Position numbers and translations under genes: made by a program. 64,000 bases of DNA from Hippophae tibetana (lineage: Eukaryota; Streptophyta; Magnoliopsida; Rosales; Elaeagnaceae). The stretch covers positions 10,202,601 through 10,266,600 of the forward strand of contig CM072805.1 in NCBI GenBank assembly GCA_037013495.1. Reading direction: 5' to 3'. Within the stretch, counting starts at the first letter, position 1. Every line of letters starts with the position of its first letter. The notes under the pieces were generated by a model that saw nothing but the letters and a program-made list of their open reading frames with translations, had not been told where the DNA came from and ran no database searches. This document shows, piece by piece, positions 48,490 to 61,100 of this stretch.

Positions 48490-51400
48490 AAATTGAATAC
48501 ACCGTATTGTTAATATTAGTTCATTTGAATGGTCCATATTTGACTCAAATTCAAATAAATATAGTATATGTAAATATACACCTCAATTTCTATTCTTATC
48601 AAATAAATAGTCTATCTATGGTTGACAAAAATCGGTAGCCATAATTTTAACATTAAACAATTGAGAGAAAGTAAATCTAACGCTAAAATATTGAATTAAA
48701 TATTACAAATGCAAATATTACCCTTATTATTTCAACCATTGATTGATATGAAGTCAATTTATGCTTAAGAAAAGTCCATAATCATGAATTTAACATTACA
48801 CAATTGGGAATTAGAAGATTCGACCTTAACATAGTGATATGACAAAATTGAATACACCGAATTGTTAATATTAGTTCATTTGAAGGGTACATATTTGACT
48901 CAAATTCAAATAAATATAGTATATGTAAATATACACCTCAATTTATATTCTTATCAAATAAATAGTCTATCTATGGTTGACAAATATCGATAACCATAAT
49001 TTTAACATTAAACAATTGAGATAAATTAAATCTAACGTTAAAATATTGAATTAAATATTACAAATGCAAATATTACCCTTATAATTTCAACCATTAATTG
49101 ATATGAAGTCAATTTATGGTTGAGAAAAGTCCATAATCATGAATTTAACATTACACAATTGGGATTTAGAAGATTCGACCTTAACATACTAATATTATAA
49201 AATTGAATACACCGTATTGTTAATATTAGTTCATTTGAATGGTCCATATTTGACACAAATTCAAATAAATATAGTATATTTAAATATAAACGTTAGTTTC
49301 TATTATTATCAAATAAATAGTCGATCTCTCTTTGAAACAATTCTATAGCCATAATTTTAACATTAAATAATTGAGATAAATTAAACCTAAGGTTAAAAAA
49401 TTGAATTAAATAATACAAATGCAAATATGCACCTTATATGTTTCAACCATTTATTGATATGAAGTCAATTTATGGTTGAGAAAAGTCCATAATCATGAAT
49501 TTAACTTTACACAATTAGGAATTAGAAGATTCGACCTTAAGAAACTGATATGACAAAATTGAATGCACCGTATTGTTAATATTAGTTCATTTGAATGGTC
49601 CATATTTGACTCAAATTCAAATAAATATAGTATATGTAAATATACACCTCAATTTCTATTCTTATCAAATAAATAGGCTATCTATGGTTGACAAAAATCG
49701 ATAGCCATAATTTTAACATTAAACAATTGAGAGAAAGTAAATCTAACGTTAAAATATTGAATTAAATATTAAAAATGCAAATATTACCCTTATAATTTCA
49801 ACCATTGATTGATATGAAGTCAATTTATATTTAAAAAAAGTCCATAATCATGAATTTAACATTACACAATTGGGAATTAGAAGATTCGACCTTAACATAG
49901 TGATATGACAATATTGAATACACCGTATTGTTAATATTAATTCATTTGAAGGGTACATATTTGACTCAAATTCAAATAAATATAGTATATGTAAATATAC
50001 ACCTCAATTTCTATTCTTATCAAATAAATAGTCTATCTATGGTTGACAAAAATCGATAACCATAATTTTAACATTAAACAATTGAGATAAAGTAAATCTA
50101 ACGTTATAATATTGAATTAAATATTACAAATGCAAATATGCCCCTTATAATTTCAACCATTGATTGATATGAGGTCAATTTATGGTTGAGAAAAGTCCAT
50201 AATCATGAATTTAACATTACACAATTGGGATTTAGAAGATTCGACCTTAACATACTAATATGATAAAATTGAATACACCGTATTGTTAATATTAGTTCAT
50301 TTGAATGGTCCATATTTGACACAAATTCAAATAAATATAGTATATGTAAATATAAACGTTAGTTTCTATTATTATCAAATAAATAGTCGATCTCTCTTTG
50401 AAACAATTCTATAGCCATAATTTTAACATTAAATAATTGAGATAAATTAAACCTAAGGTTAAAAAATTGAATTAAATAATACAAATGCAAATATGCACCT
50501 TATATGTTTCAACCATTTATTGATATGAAGTCAATTTATGGTTGAGAAAAGTCCATAATCATGACTTTAACTTTACACAATCAGGAATTAGAAGATTCGA
50601 CCTTAAGAAACTGATATGACAAAATTGAATACACCGTATTGTTAATATTAGTTCATTTGAATGGTCCATATTTGACTCAAATTCAAATAAATATAGTATA
50701 TGTAAATATACACCTCAATTTCTATTCTTATCAAATAAATAGTCTATCTATGGTTGACAAAAATCGGTAGCCATAATTTTAACATTAAACAATTGAGAGA
50801 AAGTAAATCTAACGCTAAAATATTGAATTAAATATTACAAATGCAAATATTACCCTTATTATTTCAACCATTGATTGATATGAAGTCAATTTATGCTTAA
50901 GAAAAGTCCATAATCATGAATTTAACATTACACAATTGGGAATTAGAAGATTCGACCTTAACATAGTGATATGACAAAATTGAATACACCGAATTGTTAA
51001 TATTAGTTCATTTGAAGGGTACATATTTGACTCAAATTCAAATAAATATAGTATATGTAAATATACACCTCAATTTATATTCTTATCAAATAAATAGTCT
51101 ATCTATGGTTGACAAATATCGATAACCATAATTTTAACATTAAACAATTGAGATAAATTAAATCTAACGTTAAAATATTGAATTAAATATTACAAATGCA
51201 AATATTACCCTTATAATTTCAACCATTAATTGATATGAAGTCAATTTATGGTTGAGAAAAGTCCATAATCATGAATTTAACATTACACAATTGGGATTTA
51301 GAAGATTCGACCTTAACATACTAATATTATAAAATTGAATACACCGTATTGTTAATATTAGTTCATTTGAATGGTCCATATTTGACACAAATTCAAATAA

Positions 51401-52890
51401 ATATAGTATATTTAAATATAAACGTTAGTTTCTATTATTATCAAATAAATAGTCGATCTCTCTTTGAAACAATTCTATAGCCATAATTTTAACATTAAAT
51501 AATTGAGATAAATTAAACCTAAGGTTAAAAAATTGAATTAAATAATACAAATGCAAATATGCACCTTATATGTTTCAACCATTTATTGATATGAAGTCAA
51601 TTTATGGTTGAGAAAAGTCCATAATCATGAATTTAACTTTACACAATTAGGAATTAGAAGATTCGACCTTAAGAAACTGATATGACAAAATTGAATGCAC
51701 CGTATTGTTAATATTAGTTCATTTGAATGGTCCATATTTGACTCAAATTCAAATAAATATAGTATATGTAAATATACACCTCAATTTCTATTCTTATCAA
51801 ATAAATAGGCTATCTATGGTTGACAAAAATCGATAGCCATAATTTTAACATTAAACAATTGAGAGAAAGTAAATCTAACGTTAAAATATTGAATTAAATA
51901 TTAAAAATGCAAATATTACCCTTATAATTTCAACCATTGATTGATATGAAGTCAATTTATATTTAAAAAAAGTCCATAATCATGAATTTAACATTACACA
52001 ATTGGGAATTAGAAGATTCGACCTTAACATAGTGATATGACAATATTGAATACACCGTATTGTTAATATTAATTCATTTGAAGGGTACATATTTGACTCA
52101 AATTCAAATAAATATAGTATATGTAAATATACACCTCAATTTCTATTCTTATCAAATAAATAGTCTATCTATGGTTGACAAAAATCGATAACCATAATTT
52201 TAACATTAAACAATTGAGATAAAGTAAATCTAACGTTATAATATTGAATTAAATATTACAAATGCAAATATGCCCCTTATAATTTCAACCATTGATTGAT
52301 ATGAGGTCAATTTATGGTTGAGAAAAGTCCATAATCATGAATTTAACATTACACAATTGGGATTTAGAAGATTCGACCTTAACATACTAATATGATAAAA
52401 TTGAATACACCGTATTGTTAATATTAGTTCATTTGAATGGTCCATATTTGACACAAATTCAAATAAATATAGTATATGTAAATATAAACGTTAGTTTCTA
52501 TTATTATCAAATAAATAGTCGATCTCTCTTTGAAACAATTCTATAGCCATAATTTTAACATTAAATAATTGAGATAAATTAAACCTAAGGTTAAAAAATT
52601 GAATTAAATAATACAAATGCAAATATGCACCTTATATGTTTCAACCATTTATTGATATGAAGTCAATTTATGGTTGAGAAAAGTCCATAATCATGACTTT
52701 AACTTTACACAATCAGGAATTAGAAGATTCGACCTTAAGAAACTGATATGACAAAATTGAATACACCGTATTGTTAATATTAGTTCATTTGAATGGTCCA
52801 TATTTGACTCAAATTCAAATAAATATAGTATATGTAAATATACACCTCAATTTCTATTCTTATCAAATAAATAGTCTATCTATGGTTGAC
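48490..52890. repeat. 6-monomer tandem duplication (2,132 bp unit, two copies)
   Basis: Copy 1 runs from about 48,490 to 50,625 and copy 2 from there to about 52,890, at a constant shift of 2,132 bp. Shared rare tags include CACCGAATTG, GACAAATATCGATA (48,979 and 51,111), AGTATATTTAAATATA, TTTAACTTTACACAATTAGG, TTGAATGCACCG (49,559 and 51,691), AAATAGGCTATC, TTTATATTTAAAAAAAG and CATGACTTTAACTTTACAC. By eye I saw no difference inside the shared part, which suggests a recent event. Copy 2 leaves the pattern near 52,890, with TCGATAGCTATAATTTTAAC instead of TCGGTAGCC. Confidence 0.85.
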
Positions 52891-53869
52891 AAAAATCGAT
52901 AGCTATAATTTTAACATTAAACAATTGGGAGAAAGTAAATCTAACGTTAAAATATTGAATTAAATATTACAAATGCAAATATTACCCTTATAATTTCAAC
53001 CATTGATTGATATGAATTCAATTTATGGTTAAAAAAAGTCCATAATCATTAATTTAACATTACACAATTGGGAATTAGAAGATTCGACCTTAACATAGTG
53101 ATATGACAATATTGAATACACCGTATTGTTAATATTAATTCATTTGAAGGGTACATATTTGACTCAAATTCAAATAAATATAGTATATGTAAATATACAC
53201 CTCCATTTCTATTCTTATCAAATAAATAGTCTATCTATGGTTGACAAAAATCGATAACCATAATTTTAACATTAAACAATTGAGATAAAGTAAATCTAAC
53301 GTTATAATATTGAATTAAATATTACAAATGCAAATATTCCCCTTATAATTTCAACCATTGATTGATATGAGGTCAATTTATGGTTGAGAAAAGTCCATAA
53401 TCATGAATTTAACATTACACTATTGGGATTTAGAAGATTCGACCTTAACATACTGATATGACAAAATTGAATACACCGTATTGTTAATATTAGTTCATTT
53501 GAATGGTCCATATTTGACTCAAATTCAAATAAATATACTATATGTAAATATAAACGTTAGTTTTTATTATTATCAAATAAATAGTCGATCTATCTTTGTA
53601 ACAATTCGATAGCCATAATTTTAACATTAAATAATTGAGATAAGTTAAACCTAAGGTTAAAAAAATGAATTAAATAATACAAATGCAAATATGCACCTTA
53701 TATTTTTCAACCATTTATTGATATGAAGTAATTTATGGTTGAGAAAAGTCCATAATCATGAATTTAACATTACAAAATTAGGAATTAGAAGATTCGAGCT
53801 TAAGAAACTGATATGACAAAATTGAATACACCGTATTGTTAATATTAGTTCATTTGAATGGTCCATATT
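52891..53869. repeat. Monomers shared with 59,740-60,460, then an irregular unit
   Basis: From about 52,980 to 53,700 this follows 59,740-60,460 at a shift of 6,754 bp (19 monomers). Marks are GATATGAATTCAATTT, AATCATTAATTTAAC, CACTATTGGG (53,418 and 60,172), TACTATATGTAAATA and TTAGTTTTTATT. The next monomer is locally odd: TATATTTTTCAACC instead of TATATGTTTCAACC, GAAGTAATTT with one base lost, ACAAAATTAGG and GATTCGAGCTTAAG. These are private to this unit. Confidence 0.7.
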
Positions 53870-56800
53870 TGACTCAAATTCAAATAAATATAGTATATGT
53901 AAATATACACCTCAATTTCTATTCTTATCAAATAAATAGTCTATCTATGGTTGACAAAAATCGATAGCCATAATTTTAACATTAAACAATTGAGAGAAAG
54001 TAAATCTAACGCTAAAATATTGAATTAAATATTACAAATGCAAATATTACCCTTATAATTTCAACCATTGATTTATATGAAGTCAATTTATGGTTAACAA
54101 AAGTCCATAATCATGAATTTAACATTACACAATTGGGAATTAGAAGATTCGACCTTAACATAGTGATATGACAAAATTGAATACACCGTATTGTTAATAT
54201 TAGTTCATTTGAAGGGTACATATTTGACTCAAATTCAAATAAATATAGTATATGTAAATATACACCTCAATTTCTATTCTTATCAAATAAATAGTCTATC
54301 TATGGTTGACAAAAATCGATAACCATAATTTTAACATTAAACAATTGAGATAAATTAAATCTAACGTTAAAAAATTGAATTAAATAATACAAATGCAAAT
54401 ATGCACCTTATATGTTTCAACCATTTATTGATATGAATTCAATTTATGGTTGAGAAAAGTCCATAATCATGAATTTAACATTACACAATTGGGATTGAGA
54501 AGATTTGACCTTAACATACTAATATGATAAAAATGAATACACCGTATTGTTAATATTAGTTCATTTGAATGGTCCATATTTGACTCAAATTCAAATAAAT
54601 ATAGTATATGTAAATATACACCTCAATTTCTATTCTTATCAAATAAATAGTCTATCTATGGTTGACAAAAATCGGTAGCCATAATTTTAACATTAAACAA
54701 TTGAGACAAAGTAAATCTAACGCTAAAATATTGAATTAAATATTACAAATGCAAATATTACCCTTATTATTTCAACCATTGATTGATATGAAGTCAATTT
54801 ATGCTTAAGAAAAGTCCATAATCATGAATTTAACATTACACAATTGGGAATTAGAAGATTCGACCTTAACATAGTGATATGACAAAATTGAATACACCGT
54901 ATTGTTAATATTAGTTCATTTGAAGGGTACATATTTGACTCAAATTCAAATAAATATAGTATATGTAAATATACACCTCAATTTATATTCTTATCAAATA
55001 AATAGTCTATCTATGGTTTACAAAAACCGATAGCCATAATTCTAACATTAAACAATTGAGAGAAAGTAAATCTAACGTTAAAATATTGAATTAAATATTA
55101 CAAATGCAAATATTACCCTTATATGTTTCAACCATTAATTGATATGAAGTCAATTTATGGTTGAGAAAAGTCCATAATCATGAATTTAACATTACACAAT
55201 TAGGAATTGGAAGATTCGACCTTAAGAAACTGATATGACAAAATTGAATACACCGTATTGTTAATATTAGTACATTTGAATGGTCCATATTTGACTCAAA
55301 TTCAAATAAATATAGTATATGTAAATATACTCCTCAATTTCTATTCTTATCAAATAAATAGTCTATCTATGGTTGACAAAAATCGATAGCCATAATTTTA
55401 ACATTAAATAATTGAGATAAGTTAAACCTAAGGTTAAAAAATTGAATTAAATAATACAAATGCAAATATGCACCTTATATGTTTCAACCATTTATTGATA
55501 TGAAGTCAATTTATGGTTGAGAAAAGTCCCTAATCATGAATTTAACATTACACAATTAGGAATAAGAAGATTTGACCTTAAGAAACTGATATGACAAAAT
55601 TGAATACACCGTATTGTTAATATTAGTTCATTTGAATGGTACATATTTCACTCAAATTACAATAAATATAGTATATGTAAATATACACCTCAATTTCTAT
55701 TCTTATCAAATAAATAGTCTATCTATGGTTTACAAAAATCGATAGCCATAATTTTAATATTAAACAATTGAGAGAAAGTAAATCTAACGCTAAAATATTG
55801 AATTAAATATTACAAATGCAAATATTACCCTTATAATTTCAACCATTGATTGATATGAAGTCAATTTATGGTTAAGAAAAGTCCATAATCATGAATTTAA
55901 CATTACACAATTGGGAATTAGAAGATTCGACCTTAACATAGTGATATGACAAAATTGAATACACCGTATTGTTAATATTAGTTCATTTGAAGGGTACATA
56001 TTTGACTCAAATTCAAATAAATATAGTATATGTAAATATACACCTCAATTTCTATTCTTATCAAATAAATAGTCTATCTATGGTTGACAAAAATCGATAG
56101 CCATAATTTTAACATTAAACAATTGAGAGAAAGTAAATCTAACGCTAAAATATTGAATTAAATATTACAAATGCAAATATTACCCTTATAATTTCAACCA
56201 TTGATTTATATGAAGTCAATTTATGGTTAACAAAAGTCCATAATCATGAATTTAACATTACACAATTGGGAATTAGAAGATTCGACCTTAACATAGTGAT
56301 ATGACAAAATTGAATACACCGTATTGTTAATATTAGTTCATTTGAAGGGTACATATTTGACTCAAATTCAAATAAATATAGTATATGTAAATATACACCT
56401 CAATTTCTATTCTTATCAAATAAATAGTCTATCTATGGTTGACAAAAATCGATAACCATAATTTTAACATTAAACAATTGAGATAAATTAAATCTAATGT
56501 TAAAAAATTGAATTAAATAATACAAATGCAAATATGCACCTTATATGTTTCAACCATTTATTGATATGAATTCAATTTATATTTGAGAAAAGTCCATAAT
56601 CATGAATTTAACATTACACAATTGGGATTGAGAAGATTTGACCTTAACATACTAATATGATAAAAATGAATACACCGTATTGTTAATATTAGTTCATTTG
56701 AATGGTCCATATTTGACTCAAATTCAAATAAATATAGTATATGTAAATATACACCTCAATTTCTATTCTTATCAAATAAATAGTCTATCTATGGTTGACA

Positions 56801-58150
56801 AAAATCGGTAGCCATAATTTTAACATTAAACAATTGAGACAAAGTAAATCTAACGCTAAAATATTGAATTAAATATTACAAATGCAAATATTACCCTTAT
56901 TATTTCAACCATTGATTGATATGAAGTCAATTTATGCTTAAGAAAAGTCCATAATCATGAATTTAACATTACACAATTGGGAATTAGAAGATTCGACCTT
57001 AACATAGTGATATGACAAAATTGAATACACCGTATTGTTAATATTAGTTCATTTGAAGGGTACATATTTGACTCAAATTCAAATAAATATAGTATATGTA
57101 AATATACACCTCAATTTATATTCTTATCAAATAAATAGTCTATCTATGGTTTACAAAAATCGATAGCCATAATTCTAACATTAAACAATTGAGAGAAAGT
57201 AAATCTAACGTTAAAATATTGAATTAAATATTACAAATGCAAATATTACCCTTATATGTTTCAACCATTAATTGATATGAAGTCAATTTATGGTTGAGAA
57301 AAGTCCATAATCATGAATTTAACATTACACAATTAGGAATTGGAAGATTCGACCTTAAGAAACTGATATGACAAAATTGAATACACCGTATTGTTAATAT
57401 TAGTTCATTTGAATGGTCCATATTTGACTCAAATTCAAATAAATATAGTATATGTAAATATACTCCTCAATTTCTATTCTTATCAAATAAATAGTCTATC
57501 TATGGTTGGCAAAAATCGATAGCCATAATTTTAACATTAAATAATTGAGATAAGTTAAACCTAAGGTTAAAAAAATGAATTAAATAATACAAATGCAAAT
57601 ATGCACCTTATATGTTTCAACCATTTATTGATATGAAGTCAATTTATGGTTGAGAAAAGTCCCTAATCATGAATTTAACATTACACAATTAGGAATAAGA
57701 AGATTTGACCTTAAGAAACTGATATGACAAAATTGAATACACCGTATTGTTAATATTAGTTCATTTGAATGGTACATATTTCACTCAAATTACAATAAAT
57801 ATAGTATATGTAAATATACACCTCAATTTCTATTCTTATCAAATAAATAGTCTATCTATGGTTTACAAAAATCGATAGCCATAATTTTAATATTAAACAA
57901 TTGAGAGAAAGTAAATCTAACGCTAAAATATTGAATTAAATATTACAAATGCAAATATTACCCTTATAATTTCAACCATTGATTGATATGAAGTCAATTT
58001 ATGGTTAAGAAAAGTCCATAATCATGAATTTAACATTACACAATTGGGAATTAGAAGATTCGACCTTAACATAGTGATATGACAAAATTGAATACACCAT
58101 ATTGTTAATATTAGTTCATTTGAAGGGTACATATTTGACTCAAATTCAAA
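53870..58150. repeat. Second 6-monomer tandem duplication (2,133 bp unit, two copies)
   Basis: Copy 1 (about 53,870-56,010) and copy 2 (about 56,010-58,150) share a constant shift of 2,133 bp. Tags are CCATTGATTTATATG (54,065 and 56,198), GGTTAACAAAAG, GATATGAATTCAATTTA, GATAAAAATGAATAC, TTGAGACAAAG, TATACTCCTC and ATATTTCACTC (55,644 and 57,777). Differences include TTTATATTTGAG in copy 2 against TTTATGGTTGAG, AAAACCGATAG near 55,024, and GGTTGGCAAAA near 57,504 in copy 2. The last two monomers of each copy are the same types as the first two of the window (CCCTAATC with ATTAGGAATAAG, then GGTTAAG with GAAGGGTAC). This set is distinct from the 48.5-52.9 kb one. Confidence 0.85.
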
Positions 58151-61100
58151 TAAATGTAGTATATGTAAATATACACCTCAATTTCTATTCTTATCAAATA
58201 AATAGTCTATCTATGGTTGACAAAAATCGATAACCATTATTTTAACATTAAACAATTGAGATAAAGTAAATCTAACGTTAAAATATTGAATTAAATATTA
58301 AAAATGCAAATATGCCCCTTATAATTTCAACCATTGATTGATATGAGGTAAATTTATGGTTGAGAAAAGTCCATAATCATGAATTTAACATTACACAATT
58401 GGGATTTAGAAGATTCAACCTTAACATACTAATATGATAAAATTGAACACACCGTATTGTTAATATTAGTTCATTTGAATGGTCTATATTTGAGTGAAAT
58501 TAAAATAAATATAGTATATGTAAATATAAATGTCAGTTTCTATTATTATCAAATAATTAGTCGATCTATCTTTGAAACAATTCGATAGCCATAATTTTAA
58601 CATTAAATAATTGAGATAAATTAATCCTAAGGTTAAAAAAATTGAATTAAATAATACAAATGCAAATATGCACCTTATATGTTTCAACCATTTATTGATA
58701 TGAAGTCAATTGATGGTTGAGAAAAGTCCATAATCATGAATTTAACATTACACAATTGCGATTTAGAAGATTCGACCGTAACATACTGATATGCCAAAAT
58801 TGAATACACCGTATTGTTAATATTAGTTCATTTGAATGGTCCATATTTGACTCAAATTCAAATAAATGTAGTATATGTAAATATACACCTCAATTTCTAT
58901 TCTTATCAAATAAATAGTCTATCTATGGTTGACAAAAATCGATAACCATTATTTTAACATTAAACAATTGAGATAAAGTAAATCTAACGTTAAAATATTG
59001 AATTAAATATTAAAAATGCAAATATGCCCCTTATAATTTCAACCATTGATTGATATGAGGTAAATTTATGGTTGAGAAAAGTCCATAATCATGAATTTAA
59101 CATTACACAATTGGGATTTAGAAGATTCAACCTTAACATACTAATATGATAAAATTGAACACACCGTATTGTTAATATTAGTTCATTTGAATGGTCTATA
59201 TTTGAGTGAAATTAAAATAAATATAGTATATATAAATATAAACGTTAGTTTCTATTATTATCAAATAAATAGTCGATCTATCTTTGAAAAAATTCGATAG
59301 CTATAATTTTACCATTAAATAATTGAGTTAAATTAAACCTAAGGTTAAAAAATAGAATTAAATAATGCAAATGCAAATATGCACCTTATATGTTTCAACC
59401 ATTTATTGATATGAAGTCAATTTATGGTTGAGAAAAATCCATAATCATGAATTTAACATTACACAATTGGGAATTAGGAGATTCGACCTTAAGATACTGA
59501 TATGACAAAATTGAATACACCGTATTGTTAATATTAGTTCATTTGAAGGGTACATATTTGACTCAAATTACAATAAATATAGTATATGTAAATATACACC
59601 TCAATTTCTATTCTTATCAAATAAATAGTCTATCTATGGTTGACAAAAATCGATAACCATAATTTTAACATTAAACAATTGAGATAAAGTAAATCTAACG
59701 TTATAATATTGAATTAAATATTACAAATGCAAATATTACCCTTATAATTTCAACCATTGATTGATATGAATTCAATTTATGGTTAAAAAAAGTCCATAAT
59801 CATTAATTTAACATTACACAATTGGGAATTAGAAGATTCGACCTTAACATAGTGATATGACAATATTGAATACACCGTATTGTTAATATTAATTCATTTG
59901 AAGGGTACATATTTGACTCAAATTCAAATAAATATAGTATATGTAAATATACACCTCAATTTCTATTCTTATCAAATAAATAGTCTATCTATGGTTGACA
60001 AAAATCGATAACCATAATTTTAACATTAAACAATTGAGATAAAGTAAATCTAACGTTATAATATTGAATTAAATATTACAAATGCAAATATGCCCCTTAT
60101 AATTTCAACCATTGATTGATATGAGGTCAATTTATGGTTGAGAAAAGTCCATAATCATGAATTTAACATTACACTATTGGGATTTAGAAGATTCGACCTT
60201 AACATACTGATATGACAAAATTGAATACACCGTATTGTTAATATTAGTTCATTTGAATGGTCCATATTTGACTCAAATTCAAATAAATATACTATATGTA
60301 AATATAAACGTTAGTTTTTATTATTATCAAATAAATAGTCGATCTATCTTTGTAACAATTCGATAGCCATAATTTTAACATTAAATAATTGAGATAAGTT
60401 AAACCTAAGGTTAAAAAAATGAATTAAATAATACAAATGCAAATATGCACCTTATATGTTTCAACCATTTATTGATATGAAGTCAATTTATGGTTGAGAA
60501 AAGACCATAATCATGAATTTAACATTACACAATTGGGATTTAGAAGATTCGACCTTAACATACTAATATGATAAAATTTAATACACCGTATTGTTAATAT
60601 TATTTCATTTGAATGGTCCATATTTGACTCAAATTCAAATAAATATAGTATATGTAAATATAAACGTTAGTTTCTATTATTATCAAATAAATAGTCGATC
60701 TATCTTTGTAATAATTCGATAGCCATAATTTTAACATTAAATAATTGAGATAAATTAAACCTAAGGTTAAAAAATTGAATTAAATAATACATATGCAAAT
60801 ATGCACCTTATATGTTTCAACCATTTATTGATATGAAGTCAATTTATGGTTGAGAAAAGTCCATAATCATGAATTTAACATTACACAATTAGGAATTAGA
60901 AGATTCGACCTTAAGAAACTGATATGACAAAATTGAATACACCGAATTGTTAATATTAGTTCATTTGAAGGGTACATATTTGACTCAAATTCAAATAAAT
61001 ATAGTATATGTAAATATACACCTCAATTTCTATTCTTATCAAATAAATAGTCTATCTATGGTTGACAAAAATCGATAACCATAATTTTAACATTAAACAA

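Noticed and set aside
58484-58687. 67-codon minus-strand open reading frame
   Set aside because: Spans a satellite monomer and its boundary, and owes its length to an extra A near 58,640. No support as a gene.
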